A DNA stretch of 64,000 bases, from the NCBI GenBank assembly GCA_031277795.1, contig JAITLQ010000018.1, positions 124,001 through 188,000 of the forward strand. Direction: 5' to 3'. This DNA is from Arthrobacter sp. (GTDB lineage Bacteria > Actinomycetota > Actinomycetes > Actinomycetales > Micrococcaceae). The first letter of the stretch is position 1; every line of letters starts with the position of its first letter. This document shows positions 33,606-43,622 of the stretch, piece after piece. A program made the position numbers and the translations under genes. The notes beneath the pieces were generated by a model. That model saw only the letters and a program-made list of their open reading frames with translations, did no database searches and was not told the DNA's origin.

Positions 33606-34445
33606 ATGGGTATCCGTAAGTACAAGCCGACAACCCCGGGCCTGCGCGGCTCGTCGGTTGCCGACTTCTCCGAGATCACGCGATCTACCCCGGAGAAGTC
33701 CCTGCTTCGTCCGCTGAGCAAGTCCGGCGGCCGTAACAACACCGGTCGTATCACGACCCGTCACAAGGGTGGTGGCCACAAGCGCCAGTACCGCGTGATC
33801 GACTTCCGTCGTCACGACAAGGACGGCGTGCCGGCCAAGGTCGCTCACATCGAGTACGACCCCAACCGCACCGCGCGCATCGCGCTCCTGCACTACATCG
33901 ACGGCACGAAGCGTTACATCATCGCGCCGAACAAGCTCTCGCAGGGCGATCGCGTTGAGTCGGGCCCCACGGCTGACATCAAGCCGGGCAACAACCTCCC
34001 GCTGCGCAACATCCCCGTGGGCACCGTGATCCACGCTGTGGAGCTGCGTCCGGGCGGCGGCGCCAAGATCGCCCGCTCCGCTGGCGCTTCGATCCAGCTG
34101 GTGGCCCGCGAGGGTCGCTTCGCCCAGCTGCGTCTGCCCTCCGGCGAAATCCGCAACGTTGACGTGCGCTGCCGCGCCACCGTCGGCGAGGTCGGCAACG
34201 CCGAGCAGTCGAACATCAACTGGGGCAAGGCCGGCCGTATGCGCTGGAAGGGCGTCCGCCCGACCGTGCGTGGTGTCGCGATGAACCCGGTCGACCACCC
34301 GCATGGTGGTGGCGAGGGCAAGACCTCCGGTGGCCGTCACCCGGTCAACCCGAACGGCAAGCCCGAGGGTCGCACCCGTCGCCCCAACAAGGAAAGCGAC
34401 AAGCTCATCGTGCGTCGTCGTCGTACCGGCAAGAACAAGCGATAA
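33606..34445 (+). CDS. rplB: 50S ribosomal protein L2
   Basis: L2 is needed for subunit joining and peptidyl transfer. The 279-residue product has [22 protein letters not shown] near the N-terminus and the conserved [26 protein letters not shown] with its functional histidine, plus a basic C-terminus ([11 protein letters not shown]). The start is ATG at 33606, preceded by AACGAGGAACTAAAAC. Confidence 0.98.
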   Translation: MGIRKYKPTTPGLRGSSVADFSEITRSTPEKSLLRPLSKSGGRNNTGRITTRHKGGGHKRQYRVIDFRRHDKDGVPAKVAHIEYDPNRTARIALLHYIDGTKRYIIAPNKLSQGDRVESGPTADIKPGNNLPLRNIPVGTVIHAVELRPGGGAKIARSAGASIQLVAREGRFAQLRLPSGEIRNVDVRCRATVGEVGNAEQSNINWGKAGRMRWKGVRPTVRGVAMNPVDHPHGGGEGKTSGGRHPVNPNGKPEGRTRRPNKESDKLIVRRRRTGKNKR

Positions 34446-34457
34446 GGAGCTCAGAAC

Positions 34458-34739
34458 ATGCCACGCAGCCTGAAGAAGGGCCCCTTCGTTGATCAGCACC
34501 TCTACGTGAAGGTGCTGGCCGAGAACGAGAAGGGCACCAAGAACGTCATCAAGACGTGGTCCCGCCGCTCGATGATCGTGCCCGACATGCTCGGTCACAC
34601 CATCGCGGTGCACGACGGTCGCAAGCACGTCCCGGTGTTCGTCACCGAGTCGATGGTCGGCCACAAGCTCGGTGAGTTCGCCCCCACGCGTACGTTCCGC
34701 AGCCACGTGAAGGACGACAAGAAGGGCAAGCGCCGCTGA
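34458..34739 (+). CDS. rpsS: 30S ribosomal protein S19
   Basis: S19 pairs with S13 in the 30S head and the A-site finger bridge. The 93-residue product starts [19 protein letters not shown] and contains [46 protein letters not shown], the full family signature. It lies 12 bp after rplB, with the RBS AAGGAGC. Confidence 0.98.
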   Translation: MPRSLKKGPFVDQHLYVKVLAENEKGTKNVIKTWSRRSMIVPDMLGHTIAVHDGRKHVPVFVTESMVGHKLGEFAPTRTFRSHVKDDKKGKRR

Positions 34740-34792
34740 CCCCCGGGTTAGCGAGTCGCTTAGCTCCTCTTCAAGACGGAAGAAGGAAAGCA

Positions 34793-35158
34793 ATGGAAGC
34801 CAAGGCTATTGCGCGCCACCTGCGCGTGACGCCGATGAAGGCCCGGCGCGTCGTCAACCTCGTTCGTGGCAAGCAGACGAACGAGGCGCTGGCCATCCTG
34901 AAGTTTGCCCCGCAGGCAGCTTCGGAGCCGGTGTACAAGGTTGTCGCCTCCGCCATCGCCAACGCCCGCGTCGCCGCGGACCGTGCCGGCGAGGCGTTCA
35001 ACGAGGATGACCTGTACATCGCAGAGGCCTTTGTCGATGAGGGTCCGACCATGAAGCGGTTCCAGCCGCGTGCCCAGGGCCGCGCGTTCCGCATCAACAA
35101 GCGCACCAGCCACGTCACCGTGGTCGTCGCGACGCCTGAGAAGGGTGGGGAGAAGTAA
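34793..35158 (+). CDS. rplV: 50S ribosomal protein L22
   Basis: L22 extends a hairpin into the nascent-chain tunnel. The 121-residue product has [21 protein letters not shown] and the loop with [28 protein letters not shown]. No insertion or deletion of the macrolide-linked loop is obvious. Its stop is immediately adjacent to the rpsC ATG. Confidence 0.97.
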   Translation: MEAKAIARHLRVTPMKARRVVNLVRGKQTNEALAILKFAPQAASEPVYKVVASAIANARVAADRAGEAFNEDDLYIAEAFVDEGPTMKRFQPRAQGRAFRINKRTSHVTVVVATPEKGGEK

Positions 35159-35962
35159 ATGGGTCAGAAGATCAACCCGAACGGCTTCCGACTCGGTATC
35201 ACCACCGACCACAAGTCGCACTGGTTCGCCGATTCGAACAAGCCGGGTCAGCGTTACGCCGACTTCGTGAAGGAAGACGTCCGCATCCGCGAGCTCATGA
35301 CCAAGGGCATGGATCGCGCGGGCATCGCCAAGGTGGAGATCGAGCGTACGCGTGACCGCGTCCGCGTCGACATCCACACCGCCCGCCCGGGCATCGTCAT
35401 CGGTCGCCGCGGCGCCGAGGCCGATCGCCTGCGCACCGAGCTGGAGAAGCTCACGGGCAAGCAGGTGCAGCTGAACATCCTCGAGGTCAAGAACCCCGAG
35501 ATCGAGGCCGCGCTGGTTGCTCAGGGCATCGCCGAGCAGCTGGCCTCCCGTGTCGCGTTCCGTCGCGCCATGAAGAAGGCCATGCAGTCGGCCATGCGCG
35601 CCGGTGCCAAGGGCATCCGCGTGCAGTGCTCCGGCCGTCTCGGCGGCGCCGAGATGTCCCGCAAGGAGTTCTACCGCGAGGGCCGTGTGCCCCTGCACAC
35701 GCTCCGCGCCAACATCGATTTCGGCACCTTCGAGGCCAAGACGACCTTCGGTCGCATTGGCGTCAAGGTCTGGATCTACAAGGGCGACGTGACCGACAAG
35801 GAGCTCGCTGCCCAGCAGGCGGCCGCTCCCCAGCGTGGTGGCCGTCGTGACGACCGCCGCGGTGGTGGCGAGCGTCGCGGTGGTGGCGAGCGCCGCCGTC
35901 GTAACGACCAGGGCGCCCCGGCCGCTGAGGCCGCTGCGGCTCCGGAAGGGGGACAGGCCTGA
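35159..35962 (+). CDS. rpsC: 30S ribosomal protein S3 with R/G-rich tail
   Basis: S3 forms part of the mRNA entry tunnel and helicase. The product has 267 residues. The KH domain ([36 protein letters not shown]) and the C-terminal S3 domain ([38 protein letters not shown]) are normal. Residues from about 222 on form an R/G-rich, then A/E-rich tail containing two GGGERR units, encoded by an 18-bp tandem repeat at 35861-35896. Its stop shares a base with the rplP ATG (TGATG). Confidence 0.97.
   Translation: MGQKINPNGFRLGITTDHKSHWFADSNKPGQRYADFVKEDVRIRELMTKGMDRAGIAKVEIERTRDRVRVDIHTARPGIVIGRRGAEADRLRTELEKLTGKQVQLNILEVKNPEIEAALVAQGIAEQLASRVAFRRAMKKAMQSAMRAGAKGIRVQCSGRLGGAEMSRKEFYREGRVPLHTLRANIDFGTFEAKTTFGRIGVKVWIYKGDVTDKELAAQQAAAPQRGGRRDDRRGGGERRGGGERRRRNDQGAPAAEAAAAPEGGQA
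35861..35896 (+). repeat. 18-bp tandem repeat in rpsC
   Basis: Two adjacent units, GGTGGTGGCGAGCGTCGC and GGTGGTGGCGAGCGCCGC, differ at one base. They encode GGGERR twice in the S3 tail. Confidence 0.85.
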
Positions 35963-36378
35963 TGCTGATCCCGCGTCGAGTCAAGTACCGCAAGCAGCAC
36001 CACCCGAAGCGTTCGGGCATGGCCAAGGGCGGCACCACGGTGTCGTTCGGTGAGTGGGGCATCCAGGCCCTGACGCCGGCCTACGTCACGAACCGTCAGA
36101 TCGAGGCCGCGCGTATCGCGATGACCCGTCACATCAAGCGTGGCGGCAAGGTCTGGATCAACATCTACCCGGATCGTCCGCTGACGAAGAAGCCGGCCGA
36201 AACCCGCATGGGTTCCGGTAAGGGCTCGCCGGAGTGGTGGGTTGCCAACGTCAAGCCCGGACGTGTGCTCTTCGAGCTCTCGGGTGTCAATGAGGAAGTT
36301 GCTCGCGAGGCCCTGCGCCTGGCGATCCACAAGCTTCCGCTGAAGGCGCGCGTTGTGCGCCGTGAGGGTGGTGAATGA
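35962..36378 (+). CDS. rplP: 50S ribosomal protein L16
   Basis: L16 positions A-site tRNA in the 50S subunit. The 138-residue product starts [19 protein letters not shown] and has [53 protein letters not shown] and [20 protein letters not shown]. The start overlaps the rpsC stop by one base. Confidence 0.98.
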   Translation: MLIPRRVKYRKQHHPKRSGMAKGGTTVSFGEWGIQALTPAYVTNRQIEAARIAMTRHIKRGGKVWINIYPDRPLTKKPAETRMGSGKGSPEWWVANVKPGRVLFELSGVNEEVAREALRLAIHKLPLKARVVRREGGE

Positions 36379-36381
36379 TCC

Positions 36382-36693
36382 ATGGCCATCGGTTCGAAGG
36401 AACTCTCGGTCGAGAACCTCGAGGGGTTCGATAACGCTCGCCTGGGCGAGGAGCTGAAGAACGCCAAGAAGGAGCTCTTCAACCTCCGCTTCCAGTCGGC
36501 CACGGGTCAGCTCGAGCAGCACGGTCGCATCGCGGTCGTCAAGCGCGACATCGCCCGCATCTACACGATCCTGCGTGAGCGCGAGCTCGGCATTCGTGAA
36601 GAGGTCGTTGCCAAGGTCGAGGAGACCAAGAAGGCGACCAAGAAGAAGTCCGCCAAGAAGGCCGAGGAGACTCCGGCCGAGGACGCCGAGTAA
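36382..36693 (+). CDS. rpmC: 50S ribosomal protein L29
   Basis: L29 binds near the tunnel exit beside L23. The product has 103 residues, long for this family (about 65). The two-helix core ([53 protein letters not shown]) is followed by a roughly 30-residue K/E/A tail ([18 protein letters not shown]...). The stop overlaps the rpsQ ATG (TAATG). Confidence 0.96.
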   Translation: MAIGSKELSVENLEGFDNARLGEELKNAKKELFNLRFQSATGQLEQHGRIAVVKRDIARIYTILRERELGIREEVVAKVEETKKATKKKSAKKAEETPAEDAE

Positions 36694-36983
36694 TGAGCGA
36701 GAAGGAGAACGCCGTGGCTGAGCAGGCTGAAGCCCGCAACGACCGCAAGACCCTTCGCGGTTACGTGGTGTCCGACAAGATGCAGAAGACCATCGTGGTT
36801 GACGTGGAGTCCCGCGTGAAGCACGCCCTGTACGGCAAGGTCATGCGTCGCAACAAGAAGATCAAGGCTCACGATGAGCTGAACGCTGCCGGCATCGGCG
36901 ACCTCGTTCTGCTCGCCGAGACCCGCCCGCTGTCGTCGCAGAAGCACTGGCGCCTGGTGGAGATCATCGAGAAGGCCAAGTGA
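36693..36983 (+). CDS. rpsQ: 30S ribosomal protein S17
   Basis: S17 is an early-assembly OB-fold protein of the 30S body. The 96-residue product has [40 protein letters not shown] and [21 protein letters not shown]. An N-terminal extension of about 17 residues precedes the core. It is the last gene of the S10 operon; a strong terminator follows. Confidence 0.97.
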   Translation: MSEKENAVAEQAEARNDRKTLRGYVVSDKMQKTIVVDVESRVKHALYGKVMRRNKKIKAHDELNAAGIGDLVLLAETRPLSSQKHWRLVEIIEKAK

Positions 36984-37017
36984 TCTAGGCCTCCCTTGAG
37001 GCCTGCTTGCTAGGCAA

Positions 37018-37063
37018 GAAGGACCCGAAGTCCCCCGAGAAATCGGAGGATTTCGGGTCCTTC
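37018..37063 (+). terminator. Terminator of the S10 operon
   Basis: A long stem (37018-37038 with 37043-37063) capped by a GAAA loop, with one internal mismatch and one wobble, followed by GTCTTTG. It separates the S10 and spc transcription units. Confidence 0.9.
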
Positions 37064-37075
37064 GTCTTTGTACGA

Positions 37076-37081
37076 TAGACT
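37076..37081 (+). promoter_or_regulatory. -10 box of the spc operon
   Basis: TAGACT, 13 bp beyond the S10 terminator stem. The expected -35 position lies within the terminator arm and has no consensus match. Confidence 0.5.
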
Positions 37082-37339
37082 CAAGGGTCCGTGCGTTTTG
37101 CGCGAGGAGACTATCCACCTCCACACCGCGAAACCCAAGCGTGTGCATCCGGGAAACCGGGACACGTGGGCACGGCCCCCGGCCATACCGCCTCGGCCTT
37201 GATTCCTCCGCGTGAGCGGCGTGAAAACAGCTGTCTTTCACGCGTGGAACCAGGGGTAAGCGAAAAAGTTGGGGGAGTCCATCAACCCGTTCCGCAAGGC
37301 TCCGAGTACGGAGAACCAGCGAGACGACAGGAGATATAA
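37082..37339 (+). promoter_or_regulatory. Structured leader (about 250 nt) of the spc operon
   Basis: No gene is supported. The leader contains CCGGGAAACCGG-like pairing near 37150 and a GCGTGAAA/TTTCACGC hairpin near 37220-37245. The length and secondary structure suggest regulation by a ribosomal protein, which is unproven. Confidence 0.35.
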
Positions 37340-37708
<369 letters not shown>

Positions 37709-37710
37709 TC

Positions 37711-38073
37711 ATGGGTGCAAAGATCAAGAAGGGTGACCTGGTTCAGGTCATCACCGGCGCCTCCGCCAAGCGCGGCGGCGACCTCGGCAAGCAGGGCAAG
37801 GTCCTGGCCGTTTTCCCGGAGCAGAACCGCGTGCTGGTTGAGGGCGTCAACGTCATCACCAAGCACACCAAGGTCGGCCAGACCGAGCGTGGCTCCAAGA
37901 CCGGCGGCATCGAGCACGTTGAGGCCCCGCTTCACGTGTCCAACGTTGCTGTGGTCGATCCCGAGACGAAGAAGCCGACCCGCGTTGGCTTCCGCCTCGA
38001 GACCGTGACCCGTGACGGCGTCGAGAAGACCGTGCGCGTTCGCTACGCCAAGGCTTCCGGAAAGGCCCTGTGA
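37711..38073 (+). CDS. rplX: 50S ribosomal protein L24
   Basis: L24 is an assembly initiator of the 50S subunit with a KOW motif ([44 protein letters not shown]). It has 120 residues and ends [11 protein letters not shown]. The start is 2 bp after the rplN stop and the stop overlaps the rplE ATG (TGATG). Confidence 0.97.
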   Translation: MGAKIKKGDLVQVITGASAKRGGDLGKQGKVLAVFPEQNRVLVEGVNVITKHTKVGQTERGSKTGGIEHVEAPLHVSNVAVVDPETKKPTRVGFRLETVTRDGVEKTVRVRYAKASGKAL

Positions 38074-38642
38074 TGACTGAGACCACCGTGAAGATCACGC
38101 CGCGTCTGAAGACGAAGTACAAGGACGAGATCCGCGCCGCGCTGCAGGAGCAGTTCTCCTACGAGAACGTCATGCAGATCCCCGGCCTCGTGAAGGTCGT
38201 CGTCAACATGGGTGTTGGCGAGGCTGCCAAGGACTCCAAGGTCATCGAGGGCGCCGTGCGCGACCTCACCGCCATCACCGGCCAGAAGCCGATGGTGACG
38301 AAGGCCCGCAAGTCCATCGCCCAGTTCAAGCTGCGCGAGGGCATGCCGATCGGCACCCACGCCACGCTGCGCAACGACCGCATGTGGGAGTTCGTTGACC
38401 GCCTGGTCACGCTGGCCCTGCCCCGTATCCGCGACTTCCGCGGCCTGAACGGCAAGCAGTTCGACGGCAACGGCAACTACACCTTCGGTCTGACCGAGCA
38501 GGTCATGTTCCACGAGATCGACCAGGATTCCATCGACCGCACCCGCGGCATGGACATCACGGTCGTCACGACGGCCAAGACCGACGAAGAGGGTCGCGCG
38601 CTGCTGAAGGCGCTCGGCTTCCCCTTCAAGGCTGACAACTAA
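38073..38642 (+). CDS. rplE: 50S ribosomal protein L5
   Basis: L5 binds 5S rRNA in the central protuberance. The 189-residue product has [52 protein letters not shown] and [28 protein letters not shown]. The ATG at 38073 overlaps the rplX stop; a GTG one codon earlier is possible. The next gene is rpsH; the zinc-type or standard rpsN usually found here is absent. Confidence 0.97.
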   Translation: MTETTVKITPRLKTKYKDEIRAALQEQFSYENVMQIPGLVKVVVNMGVGEAAKDSKVIEGAVRDLTAITGQKPMVTKARKSIAQFKLREGMPIGTHATLRNDRMWEFVDRLVTLALPRIRDFRGLNGKQFDGNGNYTFGLTEQVMFHEIDQDSIDRTRGMDITVVTTAKTDEEGRALLKALGFPFKADN

Positions 38643-38659
38643 TCCAACTACGTCGTAGG

Positions 38660-38677
38660 TCCCCGCTGAGGCGGGGA
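38660..38677 (+). terminator. Small hairpin at the missing rpsN position
   Basis: TCCCCGC pairs with GCGGGGA around TGAG in the 64-bp gap between rplE and rpsH. It is too small to be a convincing terminator and may be an attenuator. Confidence 0.3.
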
Positions 38678-38706
38678 AACCGCTTCGAGGAAGGGCACTA
38701 GCCCAC

Positions 38707-39105
38707 ATGACAATGACTGATCCCGTTGCAGACATGCTTACGCGCCTGCGCAACGCGAACTCCGCTCACCACGAGGACGTCACCATGCCGTCCTCCAAGC
38801 TGAAGGTCCGCATCGCCGAGATCCTGAAGGCCCAGGGTTACATCCAGGACTTCAAGGAAGAGGCGGCAGAGGTCGGCAAGAAGCTGACCATCGACCTCAA
38901 GTTTGGTCCGAACCGCGAGCGTGCCATCGCCGGCATCCGCCGCATCTCCAAGCCGGGTCTGCGCGTCTACGCGAAGTCGACGCAGCTGCCCCGCGTGCTC
39001 GGCGGCCTTGGCATCGCCATCCTGTCCACGTCTTCCGGTCTGCTGACGGACCGCCAGGCACACTCCAAGGGTGTCGGCGGCGAAGTCGTCGCCTACGTCT
39101 GGTAA
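38707..39105 (+). CDS. rpsH: 30S ribosomal protein S8
   Basis: S8 binds helix 21 of 16S rRNA and represses the spc operon in E. coli. The 132-residue product has [23 protein letters not shown] and the C-terminal [31 protein letters not shown] signature. The ATG at 38707 follows GAGGAAGGGCAC. Confidence 0.98.
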   Translation: MTMTDPVADMLTRLRNANSAHHEDVTMPSSKLKVRIAEILKAQGYIQDFKEEAAEVGKKLTIDLKFGPNRERAIAGIRRISKPGLRVYAKSTQLPRVLGGLGIAILSTSSGLLTDRQAHSKGVGGEVVAYVW

Positions 39106-39125
39106 GGGAAAGGGAGTAACACACC

Positions 39126-39662
39126 ATGTCCCGTATTGGACGTCTCCCCATCACGGTTCCGGCCGGCGTCGACATCAAGGTCGATGGCCAGGACGTGACC
39201 GTCAAGGGCCCCAAGGGCGAGCTGACCCACGTCGTCGCTCAGCCCATCCAGGTTGGCCTCGAGGACGGCACCCTCACGGTGTCGCGCCCCGATGACCAGC
39301 GCACCTCCCGCTCGCTGCACGGCCTGACGCGCACCCTGATCAGCAACATGATCATCGGTGTCACCGAGGGCTACGCGAAGAAGCTCGAGATCTCCGGCAC
39401 CGGCTACCGCGTGCTGGCGAAGGGCTCCGATCTGGAGTTCTCCCTCGGCTACTCGCACACCATCACGGTGCAGCCGCCGGCCGGCATCACGTTCACCGTC
39501 GAGGGCGCGAACAAGCTGACGGTCTCCGGCATCGACAAGCAGCAGGTGGGCGAGGTCGCCGCCAACATCCGCAAGCTCCGCAAGCCCGATCCGTACAAGG
39601 CCAAGGGCATCAAGTACGAGGGCGAAATCATTCGCCGCAAGGTCGGAAAGGCAGGTAAGTGA
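39126..39662 (+). CDS. rplF: 50S ribosomal protein L6
   Basis: L6 lies near the sarcin-ricin loop. The 178-residue product starts [22 protein letters not shown] and carries two L6 repeats; the second ends with [31 protein letters not shown]. The start follows AAAGGGAGTAAC. rplR follows 2 bp after the stop. Confidence 0.98.
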   Translation: MSRIGRLPITVPAGVDIKVDGQDVTVKGPKGELTHVVAQPIQVGLEDGTLTVSRPDDQRTSRSLHGLTRTLISNMIIGVTEGYAKKLEISGTGYRVLAKGSDLEFSLGYSHTITVQPPAGITFTVEGANKLTVSGIDKQQVGEVAANIRKLRKPDPYKAKGIKYEGEIIRRKVGKAGK

Positions 39663-39664
39663 CC

Positions 39665-40036
39665 ATGGCTCTCGCTATCAAGGGAAAGAGCAAGGCCGCC
39701 AAGCGCGGTCGTCGTCACCTGCGTGTTCGCAAGCGCATCACCGGCACCTCGCTGCGTCCGCGCCTGGTTGTCAACCGCTCTGCCCGCCACATGGTGGCGC
39801 AGATCGTGGACGACAGCCGCGGCGTGACCGTTGCGTCGGCCAACACTATGGAGGCCGACCTGCGCGGCTTCGATGGCGACAAGACCGCCAAGGCCAAGCG
39901 CGTGGGCGAGCTCGTCGCCGAGCGCGCCAAGGCTGCCGGCGTTGAGGCCGTGGTCTTCGACCGCGGCGGCAACAAGTACCACGGCCGCGTGGCCGCGGTC
40001 GCCGATGGCGCTCGTGAAGGTGGGCTGGCACTGTGA
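39665..40036 (+). CDS. rplR: 50S ribosomal protein L18
   Basis: L18 binds 5S rRNA. The 123-residue product has [40 protein letters not shown] and [27 protein letters not shown] used the ATG at 39665; a GTG overlapping the rplF stop at 39659 is an alternative. The stop overlaps the rpsE GTG (GTGA). Confidence 0.97.
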   Translation: MALAIKGKSKAAKRGRRHLRVRKRITGTSLRPRLVVNRSARHMVAQIVDDSRGVTVASANTMEADLRGFDGDKTAKAKRVGELVAERAKAAGVEAVVFDRGGNKYHGRVAAVADGAREGGLAL

Positions 40037-40749
40037 GCGAAGAGATCAACCAGAAGGACACTCAGGTGAGCGAATCCGCCACGCAGGCCCCCGAGGCCGG
40101 TGCCGAGCAGGCTGCCAACGACCGTCGCGGTCGCGGCGGCAACGATCGCAACCGTGGCGAGGGCCGCGGTCGCGGTGAGGGCCGCGGTCGCGGTCGCGAC
40201 AACAACCGTCGTGGCCAGGACGAGGACAAGGACAAGTTCCTTGAGCGCGTCGTCACGATCAACCGCGTCTCCAAGGTCGTCAAGGGCGGCCGTCGCTTCA
40301 GCTTCACCGCGCTGGTCGTGGTGGGCGATGGCAACGGTCTCGTCGGCGTCGGCTACGGCAAGGCCAAGGAGGTGCCCGCGGCCATCGCCAAGGGTGTCGA
40401 GGAGGCCAAGAAGTCGTTCTTCCGCGTTCCGCGCGTTGGCACGACCATCCCGCACCGCGTGCAGGGCGAGGCCGCTGCCGGTGTCGTGCTGCTCATCCCG
40501 GCGTCTGAGGGTACCGGCGTGATCGCCGGCGGCCCGATCCGCGCCGTGCTCGAGTGCGCCGGCATCCACGACGTGCTCTCCAAGTCCATGGGTTCCACGA
40601 ACCAGATCAACATGGTCCACGGCACCATCGAGGCCCTCAAGGCCCTCGAGGAGCCGCAGGCCGTTGCTGCTCGCCGTGGTCTGGCCCTGGACGAGGTGGC
40701 CCCGGCCGCCATGCTGCGCAAGCTCCAGAACCAGAAGGCAGGTGCATGA
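40033..40749 (+). CDS. rpsE: 30S ribosomal protein S5 with R/G-rich N-terminus
   Basis: S5 acts in the mRNA channel and decoding fidelity. The product has 238 residues against 167 in E. coli. The core starts near [51 protein letters not shown]. Before it lie about 65 extra residues, rich in R, G, D and N, including EGRGRG repeats encoded by a perfect 18-bp tandem duplication at 40159-40194. The GTG overlaps the rplR stop; a second GTG at 40066 is another candidate start. The stop overlaps rpmD. Confidence 0.97.
   Translation: MSEEINQKDTQVSESATQAPEAGAEQAANDRRGRGGNDRNRGEGRGRGEGRGRGRDNNRRGQDEDKDKFLERVVTINRVSKVVKGGRRFSFTALVVVGDGNGLVGVGYGKAKEVPAAIAKGVEEAKKSFFRVPRVGTTIPHRVQGEAAAGVVLLIPASEGTGVIAGGPIRAVLECAGIHDVLSKSMGSTNQINMVHGTIEALKALEEPQAVAARRGLALDEVAPAAMLRKLQNQKAGA
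40159..40194 (+). repeat. Perfect 18-bp tandem repeat in rpsE
   Basis: GAGGGCCGCGGTCGCGGT occurs twice in a row (40159-40176, 40177-40194) and encodes EGRGRG twice in the S5 N-terminal extension. Confidence 0.9.
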
Positions 40750-40958
40750 GCATGTCGAAGAACCTGCTCCCCAGCGATGCCAAGATCGTCATCACCCTCA
40801 AGAAGGGTGTTGTCGGCACCAAGCAGAACCAGCGCGACACCGTCCGCTCGCTCGGCCTGAAGCGCATCGGCCACTCGGTCGAGCGCACGGCTGACGCGGT
40901 CACCGTCGGTATGGTCAACACGGTCAAGCACCTGGTGACCGTCGAGGAGGCTAAGTAA
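40746..40958 (+). CDS. rpmD: 50S ribosomal protein L30
   Basis: This short L30 has 70 residues ([20 protein letters not shown] at the N-terminus), with [38 protein letters not shown]. The ATG at 40746 overlaps the rpsE stop (ATGA); an ATG two codons later gives the more usual N-terminus. rplO follows after 2 bp. Confidence 0.95.
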   Translation: MSMSKNLLPSDAKIVITLKKGVVGTKQNQRDTVRSLGLKRIGHSVERTADAVTVGMVNTVKHLVTVEEAK

Positions 40959-40960
40959 GA

Positions 40961-41419
40961 ATGGCTGAGAACAACGAGAGCGCGCTGAAGGTTCACCACC
41001 TGCGTCCTGCTCCCGGCGCCAAGACCGCCAAGACCCGCGTGGGTCGTGGCGAGGCGTCCAAGGGCAAGACCGCCGGCCGCGGCACCAAGGGCACCAAGGC
41101 CCGTTACCAGGTCCGCGCCGGTTTTGCCGGTGGCCAGCTGCCCCTGCAGATGCGCCTGCCGAAGCTTCGCGGCTTCACCAACCCGTTCCGCGTTGAGTTC
41201 CAGGTGGTCAACCTGGATCGCATCTCGGAGCTGTTCCCGGAGGGTGGCGAGGTGACCGTCGAGTCGCTCGTCGCCAAGGGCGCCGTCCGCAAGAACCAGC
41301 CCGTCAAGGTGCTGGGTCAGGGCGAGCTCACCGTCAAGGTGGACGTGAAGGTCAACGCCTTCTCCCAGTCCGCCCTGGACAAGATCGCCGCCGCCGGCGG
41401 GTCCACCGAGACCATCTGA
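40961..41419 (+). CDS. rplO: 50S ribosomal protein L15
   Basis: L15 is a late-assembly protein that reaches into 23S rRNA. The 152-residue product has [68 protein letters not shown], a typical basic glycine-rich N-terminus. It ends the spc transcription unit; a terminator follows, and secY has its own -10 box. Confidence 0.97.
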   Translation: MAENNESALKVHHLRPAPGAKTAKTRVGRGEASKGKTAGRGTKGTKARYQVRAGFAGGQLPLQMRLPKLRGFTNPFRVEFQVVNLDRISELFPEGGEVTVESLVAKGAVRKNQPVKVLGQGELTVKVDVKVNAFSQSALDKIAAAGGSTETI

Positions 41420-41455
41420 GCGGCACGCGGCCAGTCCGCGTGATCACCTCGAGGC

Positions 41456-41497
41456 AGGCCCCCGGTCCTGAGCCAAGTCGCTCGTGACCGGGGGCCT
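41456..41497 (+). terminator. Terminator after rplO
   Basis: A 12-bp stem (41456-41467 with 41486-41497) with an inner GAGC/GCTC hairpin in its loop, followed by TCCCGCC. Confidence 0.8.
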
Positions 41498-41557
41498 TCC
41501 CGCCTCCGAGACGCCTCACTACGCGGCCCAAATGCAGGTGTTTGGAGTCGCTAAGGC

Positions 41558-41563
41558 TAGACT
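41558..41563 (+). promoter_or_regulatory. -10 box of secY-adk
   Basis: TAGACT, 60 bp before the secY GTG and just past the rplO terminator. No good -35 is seen. Confidence 0.5.
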
Positions 41564-41622
41564 CAATCTGCCCACGGACGTTACTTGGGCCAACCCGTCA
41601 CTTCCCTCCTGAAGGAGACTGC

Positions 41623-42933
41623 GTGTTCAGCGCCATCGCCCGGGTGTTCAAGACCCCGGACCTGCGACGAAAGCTGCTCTTCACCTTGGGCATCATCGTC
41701 ATCTACCGCATCGGTGTGTACATTCCCTCGCCCGGCGTCGACTACACCGCGGTGAAGCAATGCATGGCGATGGGCAATACCAACGGTGGCCTGTACGACT
41801 TCGTCAACATGTTCTCCGGTGGCGCCTTGCTGCAGGTCTCGGTGCTGGCCATGGGCATCATGCCGTACATCACGGCGTCCATCATCATTCAGCTGCTGCG
41901 CGTGGTGGTTCCGCGCTTCGAGGAGCTGCACAAGGACGGCCAGGCCGGCCAGGCCAAGCTGACGCAGTACACGCGTTACCTCACGATCGCGCTCGGCCTG
42001 TTGCAGGCCACGACGCTCGTGACCACGGCCAAGTCCGGCGCGCTGTTCAACAACTGCCAGTACGAGGTCATCCCGGGCGACTCCATCTGGACGATCCTGC
42101 TGCTGATCGTCGTGCTCACGGCCGGCACCATGTTCATCATGTGGCTCGGCGAGCTGATCACGGAGAAGGGCGTCGGCAACGGCATGTCCCTCCTGATCTT
42201 CGTCTCGATCGCCGCCGGCTTCCCCGGTTCCATGATGAACATCCTGCAGGCCAAGGGCTGGTGGACGTTCACGCTCGTCATCCTCATCGGCCTGGTGATC
42301 CTGGCCCTCGTGGTCTTCGTGGAGCAGTCCCAGCGCCGCGTGCCTGTCCAGTACGCCAAGCGCACCATCGGCCGGCGCACCGTGGGCGGCACGTCCACCT
42401 ACATCCCGATCAAGGTCAACATGGCCGGCGTCATCCCGGTCATCTTCGCCTCGTCCCTGCTGGCGCTGCCCATGATGCTCGTGCAGTTCAACCAGCCGGC
42501 CGCCGGCGAGAACTACGCCCCGTGGGTCGAGTGGATCAACAACAATCTCGTCGCCAGCGACGCGCCGCTGCACGTGCTGCTCTACGTGCTCCTGGTCTTC
42601 GGCTTCACCTACTTCTACGTGTCCATCACGTTCAACCCCACCGAGGTGGCGGATGACATGAAGAAGTACGGCGGCTTCGTTCCCGGCATCCGTGCCGGCG
42701 AGCCCACGGCCAAGTACCTCGGCTTCGTCAGCTCCCGCATCACCTTTGCTGGCGCCATCTACCTGGCCGTCGTGGCCATGATCCCGATCGTCGCGCTGTC
42801 CCTCGTCGGCGCGAACCAGAACTTCCCGTTCGGTGGCACCTCGCTCCTCATCATGGTGGGTGTGGGCCTCGAGACGGTGAAGCAGATCAATGCTCAGATG
42901 CAACAGCGACACTATGAAGGACTTCTGCGATGA
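41623..42933 (+). CDS. secY: Preprotein translocase subunit SecY
   Basis: SecY is the channel of the Sec translocon in the cytoplasmic membrane. The 436-residue product has ten hydrophobic segments, the plug-region text GVDYTAVKQC...GGLYDFVNMFSGGALLQVSVLAMGIMPYITASII, the ITEKGVGNGMSLLIF motif and the cytosolic loop RRVPVQYAKRT. The GTG at 41623 follows GAAGGAGACTGC; codons upstream in frame belong to the leader. Its stop overlaps the adk ATG (ATGA), as expected for a secY-adk pair. Confidence 0.97.
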   Translation: MFSAIARVFKTPDLRRKLLFTLGIIVIYRIGVYIPSPGVDYTAVKQCMAMGNTNGGLYDFVNMFSGGALLQVSVLAMGIMPYITASIIIQLLRVVVPRFEELHKDGQAGQAKLTQYTRYLTIALGLLQATTLVTTAKSGALFNNCQYEVIPGDSIWTILLLIVVLTAGTMFIMWLGELITEKGVGNGMSLLIFVSIAAGFPGSMMNILQAKGWWTFTLVILIGLVILALVVFVEQSQRRVPVQYAKRTIGRRTVGGTSTYIPIKVNMAGVIPVIFASSLLALPMMLVQFNQPAAGENYAPWVEWINNNLVASDAPLHVLLYVLLVFGFTYFYVSITFNPTEVADDMKKYGGFVPGIRAGEPTAKYLGFVSSRITFAGAIYLAVVAMIPIVALSLVGANQNFPFGGTSLLIMVGVGLETVKQINAQMQQRHYEGLLR

Positions 42934-43502
42934 CTCGTCTCCTCATCGTCGGCCCCCCCGGGTCCGGCAAGGGTACTCAGGCCGCCCGCATCACCGATTC
43001 GCTCGGCGTTGTGGCGATCTCCACGGGTGACATCTTCCGTGCCAACGTGAAGGAGATGACGCCCCTGGGCGTCGAGGCCAAGCAGTACATGGACGCCGGC
43101 GACTACGTCCCGGATTCCGTCACCAACGCCATGGTCCGTGATCGCCTGGCCCAGGCCGACGTCGCCGAGGGCTTCCTGCTGGACGGCTACCCGCGCACGG
43201 TGGCCCAGGTCGCCGAGCTCGACGACATCCTGGCCAGCAACGATCAGAGCCTCGACGCCGTGGTCCTGCTGACCGCGGACGAGGACGAGCTCGTGGCCCG
43301 CCTGCTCAACCGCGCTCAGATCGAGGGCCGCGCCGATGACACCGAGGACGTCATCCGCCACCGCCTGGCCGTCTACCGCGAGCAGACGCAGGACGTCGTC
43401 GCCGCCTACCGCGATCGCGGCCTGGTCCGCGAGGTCGACGGCCTCGGCGAACTCGACGAGGTCACCTCCCGCATCCTGACCGCGCTCGGTCAGAACGCCT
43501 GA
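42930..43502 (+). CDS. adk: Adenylate kinase
   Basis: The enzyme catalyses ATP + AMP to 2 ADP. The 190-residue product has the P-loop GPPGSGKGTQAARI (8-21), the AMP-site block ISTGDIFRANV, GFLLDGYPRTVAQ and the short LID region (NRAQIEGRADDTEDVIRHRL), so it is the short-form enzyme without a zinc LID. Its start overlaps the secY stop. A hairpin separates it from map. Confidence 0.97.
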   Translation: MTRLLIVGPPGSGKGTQAARITDSLGVVAISTGDIFRANVKEMTPLGVEAKQYMDAGDYVPDSVTNAMVRDRLAQADVAEGFLLDGYPRTVAQVAELDDILASNDQSLDAVVLLTADEDELVARLLNRAQIEGRADDTEDVIRHRLAVYREQTQDVVAAYRDRGLVREVDGLGELDEVTSRILTALGQNA

Positions 43503-43529
43503 AACCCTCCCGCCTGAGTGTTCAGGCCA

Positions 43530-43570
43530 GCATCAGCCCCCGCCAGAGCACTCTGGGCGGGGGCTGATGC
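43530..43570 (+). terminator. Terminator/attenuator between adk and map
   Basis: A stem of about 19 bp with one bulge, built from 43530-43548 and 43551-43570. No U-tract follows. No separate map promoter was identified, so it may be an attenuator. Confidence 0.6.
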
Positions 43571-43622
43571 GTGGGCTGGCAGCACGCCGCCGGCACAACA
43601 CACGCAAGAAAGGGGGCCCGCC

